From Mayamaea pseudoterrestris (Eukaryota; Bacillariophyta; Bacillariophyceae; Sellaphorales; Sellaphoraceae): DNA of 64,000 nucleotides. Both the position numbers and the translations under genes were made by a program. Shown here in pieces: positions 53,258 to 64,000 of the stretch. Location of the stretch: NCBI GenBank assembly GCA_027923505.1, contig BROI01000003.1, forward strand, positions 806,001 through 870,000. The letters run 5' to 3'. Below the pieces are notes generated by a model. It was not told the DNA's origin, did no database searches, and saw only the letters and a list, made by a program, of their open reading frames with translations. The stretch's first letter is position 1, and every line of letters begins with the position of its first letter.

Positions 53258-56200
53258 CTAGTTACGCCACCGACTATTTCCCTCTGATGACGGAGGTCCA
53301 GGCGCACGGTCACGGGTTTTGCTATCATATCGACCTCCTCCGGGGTAGGACGAACCGCCGGTTCCGGCGTTGCCAGATCGACTACTGCTGCCAACTCCGC
53401 CAATAATGCCTGCTCCAACTCGGTCACCGCCTCCGCCAGCATCGCCACCACGTTTTGATGGTGGAACATATTTAGTAGGACCTTTCTCAAGCTCCTTTCT
53501 GCGCCGTTCATCATCCATGCGTTGCAACTCCTTTTCGCGTGCAGCTTCCTCCTTTACTTCCTTCTCGCGCCTCGCGTCCTCGCGGGCCTGTCGCTCCGCT
53601 TCAAGACGAGCCTCCTCCTCTTCGCGTAAACGTCGTTCTTCGTCTTCCACTATTCTCCTTGCTTCGTCGGCTTTGCGCTCCTTGGCGCGTTCTAGTTTAC
53701 CACGCTCTGCGTCTAGCTCAGCTCGTTCCTCGGCCACCCTACAGGCTGCTTCATGCTGCGCCTTGCGACCAACCATAACCTGCTCATGGAACTCGGCAAT
53801 ATACTGAAACGCGCCAAATGTATCAAGAAGCTGCTTTTCCTTGACATCTGACTCCCATTTAGAAGTGGCTTTCTTGATCTTTTCAATGTTGTCTTGCTCA
53901 TACTGTGTTCGTTCGCGTGCAACGCGCTCTTCGTATTTTTTCTTAATCAAAGGCAACTCCTCAATACGAATCGCTCGGACCAAATAATCCAACTTCTTGG
54001 CCGTCTCTTTCTGTTTGCGTTCCGCGTCTTCCTTCTTTTTACGAAGCTTCTCCTCGTGCTCTCGCTGGAGCGCGTCGGCATCGATCGCATCAAGTTTTTC
54101 GGCCGTGATTTCCTCCGCCTTTTTGCCCATGGTTGCGCGCAAAAAACGCAACTTTTCTTTGTGCTCCAACTCCTGCTGAATCTTCTTTTGCTTCTCAACT
54201 TCGCGCAAACGCTGCTCTCGCTGCATGCGTAAATCATCCTCTGCACGACGAGCAGCTTCCTCCTCAGCCTTTCTACGAGCTTCCTCGCGAGTTTTTTCCT
54301 GGGCAATGCGCTCTGCTTCTTCCTTACGATCCTCCACCAACTTTTTACGCTCTAAAATGGCCGTATTCTCTGACTGCAGGTTGGCGCGAACATGTTCATA
54401 CAATTTGCTGCGGCGAGTGGCAACAAGGTTGCTATCGGCGGGGGCGAGGACTTGGTTGACAGCTTCCAACTGCTTGGCCAAGGTGGTCAACTGGGAGCGC
54501 ATCGCATGCGACTCCAAGTCTGTGTTGCCGAATCGAAGACACCCAGCACGATGATCAATGCGGACGCTCAAGGCCTTGGTCTGTGTCAATAACACAATAG
54601 CCTTTTCCACTTGCTCAAAAGTCATGTCAAGTCCGGAGGTGAGCTTCTTCAAGTGATCAATCGACACCGTATGATAGGCCGAAGAAAGACTTATGACAAG
54701 CTTGAGAAGCAAAACCTTGGTGAGCGGCTTGACGTAGCGACCCAACGAAACAATGCCAATGTCGTCCATTCCCTCCTCTCCAACGCGGGCTTTCAGTTGC
54801 TCCAAGAAAGGTCGCGTCTTTTCTACCATGATCAAAGGATCCGCATTACTCTCCAAAACATCGTATAAGTCGCGAAAGTATTGTGGAACCTCATCCAAAA
54901 TGTTTTTGGCTTTAATTTCCTGCAGCAAAGCTTCACGCGTTGGATTGCGCGTTTGAAATCCCAGCAAGGTGGCCATGCGTGCCATCTTTTGCTTAACAAT
55001 GTCATCCTCAGCCGTGGAAGCAATTCCGTGTTCCTTGTTTCCTTTAGCGCTCGCTTGTGTTTGTGGAATGCAAAGGGCCGCCAAGAGAACGGCCGATGCC
55101 TGCATTTCCTTCATTTCGGGTGTCATTCCGCGATTGTACTCGCGCGACAAGCCGTAAAATTTGAAGGCTGCAAATGCATGAAACAAGTAGTTTTCCGAGA
55201 CCCAAAAAAGTGTCGTTAGCTTTTCGTAGTAGTTTGCCATAAGCTTGGCCTTTGGAGGCTTCTTGCGCGCTTGTGAGATTTGTAGGATATTGTAAATATC
55301 TTCCACTGTGCGAAAGCCTTCCTGGTAGCGATGCAAGTCACTGGCTGTTTCAAGTTGAGCAAATCGCGTCTGTAAATGAAGCTCAATGGATTCTGTAGAC
55401 CATCCTTCCCATCCGCGGACCTGCAAAACGATGGTGAATGAACGACAAAGTGAGAGACGCGATTCAATCGTTTGAATAACCGCACCTTGAGAACGACATG
55501 ACTTCCACCTTTTCTCAGACTCTTTCATACATTCATTGAGTTTCTTACCTTACTGTTGGCTTTGAAGTCGTCTGCCGTTGCATCTCCGATTCCATACTGC
55601 CTCAAGTTGCCTAAATGGGATCGCAGCATTTCGCAAAGGTGTCTAAACTCGACGCGTCGCTTGTAATTGCGGCAAAACTGTAACGCATTCTGGGCCGCCT
55701 TGTGGTAAACATGCTCTAGCTTTGAGTTAGATCTGAGAATGTCCAAGACGGTGCGATAAATCTCCCAAAGAAACTTGAGCGCCGGCATGAGCAGTGTTGA
55801 ATCTCGCTGACTCTTGGCTGGGTCCGTCGACATGGTTGTCATGAGAATGGATTGCGGCGAAACTCCAAACTCGTCATCTTCCGGCGAGTCTGAGGCGAGT
55901 GAAGTTTCATGCGCTAAAGACTCTGCATCAACTAGTTGCTTGGCCGCTTGGCATTGTAGTTCAGCTTGCTCCAGCAAATGCAGCATGACCTTTTCCAACG
56001 AGCCTGGCGCTTGCGTTTGCGAAAGATTGCGATACTGATGCAAACCATCCTTGGCTTCTCGACTCTTGTGAAGCTTCAGGCACAGATTAACATATTTCAT
56101 CATGATTCCTTCATAGGCCGGACTCCAAGTACGATGGCGGCGCGAGGAAAGTACTTCATGGAGCAATGCAAGGGCGGCATCATCCTGCTGAATATGCTCG

Positions 56201-56265
56201 AGTTCAATGGCGCGTCGGAGAGCCAGCTCGGGCTTGTGAAAAAAGGGATTTGATCCTCCAGACAT
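53258..56265 (-). CDS. EIF3A: Eukaryotic translation initiation factor 3 subunit A
   Basis: Exons 55549-56265 and 53258-55420, joined in phase 0 across a 128-bp intron, give 959 aa. The N-terminus NPFFHKPELALRRAIELEHI and WSPAYEGIMMKYVNLCLKLH is diagnostic. The PCI domain follows, with YQEGFRTVEDIYNILQISQA, KLTTLFWVSENYLFHAFAAF and LKLVISLSSAYHTVSIDHLK, then AGCLRFGNTD. The rest is a long charged helix (Glu/Arg/Lys-rich, HEEKLRKKKEDAERKQKET-like) and a Gly-rich RGG-type tail (KRGGDAGGGGDRVGAGIIGG). eIF3a scaffolds the 43S pre-initiation complex. The C-terminal repeat region of animal eIF3a is shorter here, as in fungi and plants. It is divergent from the small membrane gene (267 bp between starts). 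Confidence 0.95.
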
Positions 56266-56532
56266 GATATATACTCGAATATTCCTGTTTCAATTGCAAA
56301 AGGTCAGCACAGCAATACAGAATCGGAACCAGCAATCAGCAGCAGCAGACGGTCGGCAAGTCGAATAATGGGCAGTGAGAAACGCACCATTGAGCGGCCG
56401 CGACAAATGGCCCATGTCCTGATTGTAAACCGCTGCGACGTTCTGTGCAGCTTGGTCACAATTTTGCCAGCATCTTACAGTTAATACGGGATCTGAATCC
56501 ACTTACTGTTAGTAGAGCGTAATATCATTACA
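56266..56532. promoter_or_regulatory. Divergent promoter between eIF3a and small membrane gene
   Basis: 267 bp between start codons, with a GCAGCAGCAG-like run near 56338 and GCGGCCGCGAC at 56395. No other structure stands out. Confidence 0.4.
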
Positions 56533-56922
56533 ATGGCGACCGAAGCAGAAGCTAAAACGAATGAGGCATTGGAAAAAGAAATAGCGAAACTTGAAGCCGA
56601 AACAGGCAAAAAGTTCAAGGTCAAGGAGAAGCTGCCTTCTGTGAACGAATTGATTCTGCAGAATGCCATGAAGCAAAAGACTTTTGCTGAGGCGGCTAAG
56701 TTTCCGGTCATTGTATTTACTTTGTTTATTGTACTGTTGCATTTGTTTCTCAAGTATATGCCGCCGTCGCAGAAGAAATTCATGCTACCTCAAGTTCGGC
56801 AGCAACAGCAACGACAGGCTGCTGCTGCTCAGCAAGTGACGAATCAGGCAATGCACGCGGAAAATAAGTACGTTGCCGAACCCATCGACGGCGAAGAGCA
56901 GCAAGTGCCGCAGGAACTGTGA
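56533..56922 (+). CDS. Small single-pass membrane protein, unknown
   Basis: 129 aa, single exon. The N-terminal ~35 residues form a charged helix (NEALEKEIAKLEAETGKKFK) likely to be coiled coil, followed by a linker (LPSVNELILQNAMKQKTFAE) and one hydrophobic helix (FPVIVFTLFIVLLHLFLKYM, about residues 58-77). The C-terminus is Gln/Ala-rich and disordered (RQQQQRQAAAAQQVTNQAMH). There is no signal peptide, so it is probably tail-facing or N-in. The gene starts close to a divergent promoter and ends 89 bp before the convergent phosphatase stop, which suggests a real gene. I do not recognise the family. Confidence 0.6.
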   Translation: MATEAEAKTNEALEKEIAKLEAETGKKFKVKEKLPSVNELILQNAMKQKTFAEAAKFPVIVFTLFIVLLHLFLKYMPPSQKKFMLPQVRQQQQRQAAAAQQVTNQAMHAENKYVAEPIDGEEQQVPQEL

Positions 56923-57010
56923 TGGTGGCAACGATTTCAGTTGATTTTGAGCATGGACGCAATGTCCAATTTTGTATACGTTGACTAAATATAGTCTATC
57001 TACCAATACT

Positions 57011-59007
57011 TTACGCGAATTGTCCTTCGCTGTCGTCAATATTGTCGCCAGAGACTTGTAGTGTCAGGCTGTTGCGGTGCAATCCGTCTCCAGCGCTTCC
57101 AGTAGACTGTCGCCGTTGCTTCGTGTAACCCCGAGTTGATGCGACTCGTGCCATGTACAGATAAGTCAATAGCGACCCGACTAAAGCACTCAGTAGGCTC
57201 AGCACAACAACGGCAACATCATCGGAAGGCGTCCGAGTCCAGTCACTCGTTCGTTCTCTTGGGAGTGCAACAAACCCTTTGTCCACCTGACAATTTAGCT
57301 CACGAGTTGCAAACGGTTGAACTTGCGCCACCAATACTTGTGCATCGCAAAGTTGCAAGTCTTCTGAACATCCATCCATCAAGGGCGTCAATATCTTGCC
57401 ATTGTAGAGTAATCGAAAGGCAAAGTCGCTCTTGAATAATATCAAATCGCGGTCCGCCTCCAACTTGTGAATTTCTAGAACCAAGTGGCTCGCATAGGGC
57501 GTCCACTTGCGGTCAAATACACGCGGCCCGAGTGACATGAGCAACGGCATAATGGTTGTGTCATGACCCGAAACAAGTGATAGTTTAATAGTATCTTGCT
57601 TGTTTTCCAAGACCTTGTTGATGCCTTCCATAATCTCGGCCCACAAAAAGCTCATGGACAATTTGGCGTAGGCGGCATCATTGTCCGTTTGTTGTAAAAC
57701 GTAGCCCTTCACATCCCAATCGTATAGCCGCTGAAACAAGTTTTCGCCATAGTCGTCTTCATCATGTAATCGCCGCCGACGATTTTCATCGCCCGACGAC
57801 TCTCGCTTTACACTTGCATCGGCCGACATTGCAACGTCGCTTGTGTAATCATTGACAGCGTCCGGCAGCGTACGATCCGTGCAAATGGTGGTCATGAGAC
57901 AGTCAATGGCGTCCATTTTTTGGTCATGAGGTAGTTGGAGAACGTTGCGCTGAAAGTCAAGCAGCTGTTTGGCCTCCAAGGACGTCATGAAAGACCTGAA
58001 AGATTGCGACGCTCGAAACTCGGTCTCCATTTGTAGCAATCGGGGACAAACCTTATCGTTGGCTCCCAAAATGTCCCGACTACGATCGGCTGTATGAAGC
58101 GGAAGTAACGGATACTCCTGCTTGGCAGCAAAGTAGTTGTCAATCTCTTGTTCAAACATTCCTCGCAGTAAGACTTGACCTGACATCTGCGGGAAAAGGG
58201 TGCGAGTGAGAAGCATTTTTTCTTACTTGTACACAACCTATGTCCTTGCTGCACACGTACAATTGTCCTTTGATCATCATCTGCACGTAACCGGAGCTTA
58301 TCCTTGCTCCAGGGCTGGCTATTGCCTTGAATGCCGTCATCGTCAGTCGTTTCGTCGTTGACTGCAACGTCAATCAGTTGCATTCTCGCATCCGGTTGCG
58401 TCGTGTCATCCTGTTCGTTGCCATTACTACTATCATACACGTACGCCTTTCGAAAGTGCCTGCCATTGGTTATTTGCTGCTCGTAACCTTGAAGTAGCAA
58501 TTGACCCATTTGACAGGTTCCGTTCAAAAGGTTGGTCAAATTGTTCTTTGGATAGACGAGCGAATCGTAATGTTTCTCAAATAGAAACATTGCTCCCGAA
58601 TCTGACGTATCAAAAGACTCTTCTTCTTGCTGCTCCACAACCTTTGGTGATGGCGGAGCCAACCACGTGGTCAGGTCGCAGGACCAGGTTCCAGTATCGG
58701 CATTTGAGTATCCATTCCAGCAGTGCAAGTCACTGGTCCATGGCGTTCTTGCTCCATGCCGAATGACAGCCGTGACATGAGCGAGACGTGATTTTGACCC
58801 ATACTTCTTGCTGTTGTCGAGTGGAGGAATGGATCGCGACTCCATTTGCGATGGTGTCGAGCAGTATGGCGGGTATGCATCGTAACGTTGGTACCATTCC
58901 TCTGGTTTCTTCTCGTGCCATTCGAGTCGATCCGTGTTGGCAGCATTTATTGCCAATGCTATCAAAGCAGAAGCTACAGCATGAAACGAGTTCAAATAAT
59001 GCTTCAT
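57011..59007 (-). CDS. Membrane-anchored histidine acid phosphatase-family enzyme
   Basis: Exons 58261-59007 and 57011-58186 (74-bp intron, phase 0) give 640 aa. The spliced junction rebuilds LRADDDQRTI-MSGQVLLRGMF, the usual DxxRT...SxxxLLxGLF region. A signal peptide (MKHYLNSFHAVASALIALAI) is followed by the catalytic VTAVIRHGARTPW (RHGxRxP) and, near residue 450, the proton-donor motif SGHDTTIMPLL. Late in the protein there is a membrane helix (DVAVVVLSLLSALVGSLLTY, about 590-610) and a short basic tail, so the enzyme is probably type I membrane-bound in the secretory system. The clade includes lysosomal acid phosphatases and xylosyl phosphatase; phytases are more distant. An acidic insert (DSSNGNEQDDTTQPDARM) and another (KRESSGDENRRRRLHDEDD) interrupt the domain. 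Confidence 0.88.
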
Positions 59008-59334
59008 GGTTGTAGAGCCTTTTGCTCCCGCATCGGATGCATATTTCTTTCAAATCTTGATATGTGATGGTCATCGCTTCGACGGAACTTGTTGACCGCG
59101 AATCTCGCGCGAATCGAAATTTGCGCTAATGAAAAGACGTTTCGCAACTGTGAAAAGCAAAAATTAGTTGCGCTACGACATCCACCAGCTGATGCCGATT
59201 CTCTGCGGCCATGAGAAACTGCTCGAGGTTTGTTTACATTCACAAACCATCAAGGACAGCGCAGCCTTTTCCTCTCGCTGGCTTACACTTACTTATAGAA
59301 ACAGACTGGAACAGAGGAGAGCCGTTTACATTGC
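59008..59334. promoter_or_regulatory. Divergent promoter between phosphatase and inositol-synthase fusion
   Basis: 327 bp between the two start codons. No palindromic octamer of the TACCGGTA type and no TATA box is seen. CGCGAATCTCGCGCGAATCG (59097-59116) contains a direct CGCGAATC repeat. Co-regulation is inferred from geometry. Confidence 0.45.
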
Positions 59335-62300
59335 ATGCAGGGAGCCATGAGCCAATCGCCACGCAAACTTCCGCCAAGCCCTCGAGATGCTGGATCAACA
59401 GGCAGCAACAGTACGAGTAGCACCGCCAATCGTCGACTATTTACGCAACCGCCATCTCCAAATCACATCAAGAATCGAACACCTTCCGAAGACACTCTAT
59501 CGGATTCCACCTATTCGGCCGTTTCAGTGACATCAAGTTATCGCCACCATAATTTCCCATTCGCGACGCAAACACCTGCCAAACCGGAACCTGTTCTAGT
59601 CAAGGACTCGAACCATAAACCAAAAACGACTGGATCATTTGGAGTCTTGGTCATTGGACTTGGAGGCGCCAATGGAACCACCATGCTGGCTGGAATACTA
59701 GCAAATCGACGTAACTTGGAGTGGCGTGGTCCCTACGGCGAACATCGGAGCGCCAATTACTATGGCTGCTTGACACAACTAAATCAACGAGGCATTCACG
59801 GCGGCGTTGGCTACAAGGATCGTGTCAAGGGACTCGCAAATGCCAACATGGCGGCGATTGGTGGATGGGATATTCGACCAGCCAAGCCAGGTGATGCACT
59901 CTTGGAGGCGCAAATATTGGACTATGATTTGGTACGACAAGTGCAAGACGAAATGAACAAGACCAAGGTGTTTCGAGGCATTTACAATCCACTATTTATT
60001 GGAGATTCGCAGCATGCGACGGCGACGCATGTCATATCGAAACAGGAAGCTCCGACGGACTCGGAAGCCTTGAAATGTTTGCGCGCCGACATTCGATACT
60101 TTAAATGGCGCAACGGGGTTGTCGGACACACAACCGTCATTTGGAGCGCTAGCGTAGAGCCCAATTGCGACTTGTTACCGAATTATGAAACGGCGGATGA
60201 CTTGCTAGAGGCGATTGAAATGACAGAGGAGGAGCGCGGCGGCCCACTGCCACCGTCAGTACTGTACGCGACGGCGGCATTGCTTGAAGGATGCTCGTTC
60301 ATCAATGGCGGCTCTCAAAATACAGTCTCGTGTCCCGGATTAGCCGACTTGGCCATGCAACAAACGGGTGTGTATTGCTTGGGTACTGATTTTAAGGCTG
60401 GACAAACCAAATTCAAGACGGCTGCTGTTGAGTATTTGCGAACCATGGGATTGAAGCCCCGCGTCATTGCGTCATCCAACCATCTAGGTAATAATGATAT
60501 GCGTAACATTGGATCGGCAAGCTCAAACATTGGAACAGCTAAGCTAAGAGTGAAACACGACATTTTTGCACCGTGGCAGGAAGATGAGTTGGATCATAAG
60601 GTGAGCATTATGTTCACTGAGTTTATCAACGACGACAAGCGCGATTTTGTCGAGTACACAAGTCTTGCCTTCTTGGGGCAACCTCATACCATGGTGACTT
60701 ATACGAGGGCGTCGGACTCGGTCTTGTGCGTCCCACTGATGATTGACGGAGCGGTTTGGTGCGACTTCTTCTCGTCGCGCAGCTGGCCCTACGAGCGAGT
60801 GGCCAAGGCATTGGCGTATCTGTTCAAGGTCCCAGAGGGTTCTGCCAAAGGTGTCGACCCAGGATTCTTCCGCCAAATGCAGGAGCTCGAGGTTCAAGTT
60901 CTGGCCGCGCATGAAGCGAAGCGTGGTAGCTTGAAACGAGAAGGCTCTATAAAGAAGCGAGTCCGAATTCGTCCAGACGAAAAGGTGGCTGAATGGGCCA
61001 TTCCGCATGATGCTCGGATAGTATGCGCTGGATTGGCATGTGTAGATATGCAGCTTAATGCCGCTACTGGTGGCGATGGAGGAGAGGCAATTGAAACTTT
61101 TGCTGGCGAAACATCCATTGGAGGCGGTAGTGTTTCCATGGCATGCAAAACGTTGGCGAGGCTGTGTCACGGAGCTGCTCTCGATGATGGCTACATGCAA
61201 ATCACTCCACCTGTTGTCAGTGCTGTTGTTCCACTTTGCATGGTCGGAACGGACTCGACTGGAGACAAACTCATTGGATTGCTCGAGGACTGCGGCGCTG
61301 CTTGTCGTAACGTTGAGACCAGATTTATCAAAGCCTCGCGATCGAGCGATCCAAACGCTCGCACGGCTCTTTCCATTCTTCCTATTTACCAAGATGGACG
61401 GCGAGGGTGCTTTTTCGACGCCGCCTCGAACGTCACCTTTTCAGCTCGGGAAATGACGCGCTTGATCAGCAACCTTTCCGCTGGGTCCACAAATCCAGAA
61501 TTAGATATGTCTCACATGTCGGCAGATGACGTTGATAATTACCAAGCGGATCTCGAGCAGATGACCCCAATTTACGGAGGCTTTGTCTTTGGGTATCCTC
61601 ACTTGATGCCGAAGATGGCTGGAGAAGCATTGGCGCAAATCCTTCTTGAAGCACGAAGTATCATGATTGAAGGAGGCATTGTCACGATAGACCTCAATGG
61701 GGTTCCACTGGGATCTTTTCCAGTTCGAGATGGTTTGCGTAGTGCGGGGAGTCTAAAATTGGATTCAGTAATTGGGCCTGCTCTCGAGCATGTTGATATT
61801 TTGCACATGAATCAGGAAGAACTATGTCTTTTAACAGGTTGCCATATTGAGGGAACTGCCGATTCATCACGAGAGGATGACTTCATTATTGCTCAAGCTA
61901 TCAATCTATTTCTGCGGTGCGGCGTTGCAGTTGTCGCCGTCACGAGAGGTCAGCAAGGGAGCTTCGTCGTTTGCAACGACGCCGATCGTTTTAAGCAAAG
62001 TCGAGCACTTCCAGCGTCTTGGATAGACTGCAACGCCAAGGTTGGATGTGTACAGTTGCCCAAGAACACATCAATTAATACGAATGGGGCAGGAGATGCT
62101 TTTACCGCCGGACTTTTGGTAGCTGCAATGCTGCGACACACAGGCCTCACAATGCCGAGCGATATTTCGCCTTCTGTTGTAAGCAGTCCGCGTGCGCCGC
62201 CTGCAAGTTCATTGACTCGAAAAGAAACCATTCCTGCAAGTGGCAAGTCCAAGCCTGACAAGAAACTTACACCCTACTCTCTATTCATGAGGGAGCACTA

Positions 62301-62706
62301 CATCTCTTTGAAGAAGAAATGCAACGATGACAAGAAAGCTATCTTTTCGACATGTCATGAAATGTGGGAGAACTTGACGGAACACGAGAGAGATTTGTAT
62401 GAACGAAAGGCGGCGGACGAAAATGAGGACACTGGCAAGCCGGATGCGGTTGCATTGAGTGTATTGACAGACATTAACGTATTAGACTCCACTGATCCGA
62501 AGCACGCACCGAGCCCCAGGGAGTCGGACACTCCCCGCAGTATGTACATGACAAACCGATCATTGACCCTTGAATCGGCCGTAACATTTGCCAGCCTAGT
62601 GGCGGCGTACCACGTTGACGAAAGTACGAGGAACCGACAGCACATTGACATGAGCAAGCTTATTGAGCGAGCTACAGTTGTACCGAAAGGTCTTGAAGAA
62701 ATATAG
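59335..62706 (+). CDS. Inositol-3-phosphate synthase / PfkB-family kinase fusion with inserted HMG box
   Basis: One uninterrupted 1123-aa frame. Residues 1-100 are Ser/Thr/Pro-rich and disordered. Residues about 101-535 are myo-inositol-1(3)-phosphate synthase: [20 protein letters not shown] (NAD site), [59 protein letters not shown] and [14 protein letters not shown]. Residues about 560-965 and 1070-1110 are a PfkB/ribokinase kinase: [81 protein letters not shown] and the anion-hole [16 protein letters not shown] (near 918). Residues about 972-1035 are an HMG box ([20 protein letters not shown] then [20 protein letters not shown]), inserted before the kinase's last helices ([18 protein letters not shown]). 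MIPS converts glucose-6-phosphate to inositol phosphate; the kinase substrate is unknown, with inositol an obvious candidate. Confidence 0.93.
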   Translation: MQGAMSQSPRKLPPSPRDAGSTGSNSTSSTANRRLFTQPPSPNHIKNRTPSEDTLSDSTYSAVSVTSSYRHHNFPFATQTPAKPEPVLVKDSNHKPKTTGSFGVLVIGLGGANGTTMLAGILANRRNLEWRGPYGEHRSANYYGCLTQLNQRGIHGGVGYKDRVKGLANANMAAIGGWDIRPAKPGDALLEAQILDYDLVRQVQDEMNKTKVFRGIYNPLFIGDSQHATATHVISKQEAPTDSEALKCLRADIRYFKWRNGVVGHTTVIWSASVEPNCDLLPNYETADDLLEAIEMTEEERGGPLPPSVLYATAALLEGCSFINGGSQNTVSCPGLADLAMQQTGVYCLGTDFKAGQTKFKTAAVEYLRTMGLKPRVIASSNHLGNNDMRNIGSASSNIGTAKLRVKHDIFAPWQEDELDHKVSIMFTEFINDDKRDFVEYTSLAFLGQPHTMVTYTRASDSVLCVPLMIDGAVWCDFFSSRSWPYERVAKALAYLFKVPEGSAKGVDPGFFRQMQELEVQVLAAHEAKRGSLKREGSIKKRVRIRPDEKVAEWAIPHDARIVCAGLACVDMQLNAATGGDGGEAIETFAGETSIGGGSVSMACKTLARLCHGAALDDGYMQITPPVVSAVVPLCMVGTDSTGDKLIGLLEDCGAACRNVETRFIKASRSSDPNARTALSILPIYQDGRRGCFFDAASNVTFSAREMTRLISNLSAGSTNPELDMSHMSADDVDNYQADLEQMTPIYGGFVFGYPHLMPKMAGEALAQILLEARSIMIEGGIVTIDLNGVPLGSFPVRDGLRSAGSLKLDSVIGPALEHVDILHMNQEELCLLTGCHIEGTADSSREDDFIIAQAINLFLRCGVAVVAVTRGQQGSFVVCNDADRFKQSRALPASWIDCNAKVGCVQLPKNTSINTNGAGDAFTAGLLVAAMLRHTGLTMPSDISPSVVSSPRAPPASSLTRKETIPASGKSKPDKKLTPYSLFMREHYISLKKKCNDDKKAIFSTCHEMWENLTEHERDLYERKAADENEDTGKPDAVALSVLTDINVLDSTDPKHAPSPRESDTPRSMYMTNRSLTLESAVTFASLVAAYHVDESTRNRQHIDMSKLIERATVVPKGLEEI

Positions 62707-63093
62707 CATGCCGAAGCAAAGATACAAATATGAGCTGTTGTTCTGGTTCAGGTCCCTTAGCGACTCATGCAATTATGTATGCCTTACTCATCCAGTTCGT
62801 GAAAGGTGGCGTTTATTACTTAGTTTGCCGGCACAAGATTTGATTAGAGCATAATTTCGATTTACTTTGAAGGCTGCTCGTTGCAATGTTTGGAGCTTGC
62901 CAATGTACGCTTTCACGGTTAAAGCGAATCAAACACGTTTAAATGTGTCGCACCGGCTTGAATAACGGTGATTGATACGTCGCGCCGAGCCGCGCTGTTC
63001 GTGAGGTTGATCCCGAAATGCATTTGATGCGATTCATCCAAGCGCCATCATATCCTTTCATCCGCAGGTACTTCTACATTTAGTATATACGGT
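62707..63093. other. Intergenic region, no gene recognised
   Basis: 387 bp between the fusion gene and the last gene. No repeat, RNA or extra frame stands out. GCACCGGCTTGAATAACGGTG lies near 62950-62970. Confidence 0.45.
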
Positions 63094-64000
63094 ATGCTGC
63101 GATTCAAGAAATCTGGACAGAAACCATTGTCCCGCAAGACGACAGTGTGGCATTGGCGTGGCGCGCGAGCGGTGGCTCGAAGCAATTTGGCTGCAACGCA
63201 TGACAATCGATCCGCTTCGTATGGCAAACTAGCTTTCTACCAGCAGCTTGGTTCCAATGACGGCTGCCTCGATTCATCGTTGGTGAGCGTGAGCTCGTCG
63301 ACGAACAACGAATTGCTCGCACCATGGTCGACTGATGTCTCGTCGCAGCGTTGCTTGTTTGCGACACCGATCAGATCCGACGAATCGCGCGACGACCAAA
63401 ACACTCCTCCATCCTGCAACAACCACGAAACTGATTCTCTTGTTCAATTTGATCCTCGCCGCCACGACAAGTCTAAGCGTGTCATCTATGGAACGGTGCG
63501 AAGTCTTTTGCCTGGGCCTTTTCGCCCAGCGGCGGCGTCCATTGTTCGCGGCGATGACGTCTCAAATTCACCAAATGGTTGCGGGTCCTACTACGGCGAG
63601 TTTGATGTGACTGAGACCTTTTCGTCGCCGCCAATTCCTACTAAAACCACGACTTTGGAAGATCTTAAAAGTGTCCAGCAAGATCAGACACATTTCCGCT
63701 GCCGCGCCGACGATGAGTCCGCTGCGACGCCACAATCACGCCCCTCGGATGAGATCGCGCCGCCTCCAGCTGCGACTGGATTTACAACTACTACACATCT
63801 AGGGTTCAAGGTACAGTATGGAATGACACAAATAACTCGTTCGCGTCATTCAATGAGCACTGCTGACCTTTTCTCATTGCTCACTTTGCCATTCAGATTA
63901 CTGTCGTTTCCGAGCAACTAAAAATTTACGTTGTGAACTTGCTTTCGCCTCGCGGATGCGAATGCATCCGTCGGGCCATGCAGAAGCATGTGAATGTGAG
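63094..64000 (+). CDS. Start of a hydrophilic-N-terminal gene, possibly a 2OG-Fe(II) oxygenase, cut by window end
   Basis: Exon 63094-63810 and exon 63897 to at least the window end, joined in phase 0 across an 86-bp GTACAG...CAG intron, read at least 273 residues. The first ~240 residues are basic then Ser/Thr/Pro/Asp-rich, with no signal peptide. The second exon reads ITVVSEQLKIYVVNLLSPRG, CECIRRAMQKHVNV. The pattern (pre-helix strand, N-L-L-S-x-x-x-C, then a helix with H) resembles the start of prolyl-hydroxylase-type oxygenase domains (xxVDNFLSPEECDxIR). The iron ligands lie beyond the window, so the assignment is only suggested. The last bases, GTGAG, could be another splice donor. Confidence 0.45.

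Noticed and set aside
53370-53807. Plus-strand Ser/Arg/Ala-rich 145-codon frame
   Set aside because: Antisense of the charged Glu/Arg/Lys helix of eIF3a.
1-64000. Transposons, LTR elements or other virus-like elements
   Set aside because: No transposase, reverse transcriptase, integrase or capsid-like sequence and no long terminal repeats were found on either strand.
1-64000. tRNA genes
   Set aside because: Candidate TTCGAATC words (for example 13363 and 25783) lack a cloverleaf context; none could be supported by reading.

Overview
The window is nuclear DNA of a diatom, most likely a compact-genome raphid pennate. Signs are: two proteins with the diatom-typical DUF6824 domain (an [LM]xGRGGxxNxHxGN-type core), genes with zero to a few short GT-AG introns (mostly 65-140 bp), a single-chain eukaryotic acetyl-CoA carboxylase, and CDC45, eIF3a, ATG7 and NAA10. 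I read about 28 protein genes in 64 kb. I found no tRNA, rRNA, CRISPR array, LTR element or other transposon.

Layout. 1-10 kb: class III aminotransferase (5' end cut off), a DUF6824 regulator, a membrane prolyl 4-hydroxylase with a PA domain, and a Gln-rich ArfGAP. 9.5-9.9 kb: two head-to-head arrays of ~42-bp repeats carrying TGACGT/ACGTCA sites. 10-25 kb: TPMT-like methyltransferase, HTTM membrane protein, DUF1349 protein, a membrane-anchored GLTP-domain protein, a small unknown protein, NAA10, ATG7, rhomboid protease and a double-hotdog thioesterase. 25-38 kb: atypical MDR oxidoreductase, a CAMK-like kinase, CDC45, and two divergent ankyrin-AAA+ (CbxX/CfqX-type) paralogs. 38-50 kb: a membrane ectodomain protein, a TPR-DNAJC8 protein, a small acidic protein, and the 7.4-kb acetyl-CoA carboxylase. 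50-57 kb: a tandem-DUF6824 protein, ATP10, eIF3a and a small membrane protein. 57-64 kb: histidine acid phosphatase, a giant intron-less fusion enzyme, and the start of a gene that runs off the window.

Genes alternate strand, giving tight convergent 3' ends (often 40-190 bp) and short divergent promoters (~215-330 bp). No operon-like logic is expected. One possible functional link is the divergent pair at 57-62.7 kb: a histidine-phosphatase-family enzyme and a protein joining inositol-phosphate synthase to a PfkB sugar/inositol kinase.

The most striking object is that fusion (59335-62706): myo-inositol-phosphate synthase, then a PfkB-family kinase, with an HMG box inserted inside the kinase's C-terminal lobe, all in one uninterrupted frame. 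Exon structures below were inferred by reading splice sites and frame. They are predictions, not transcript-supported models.
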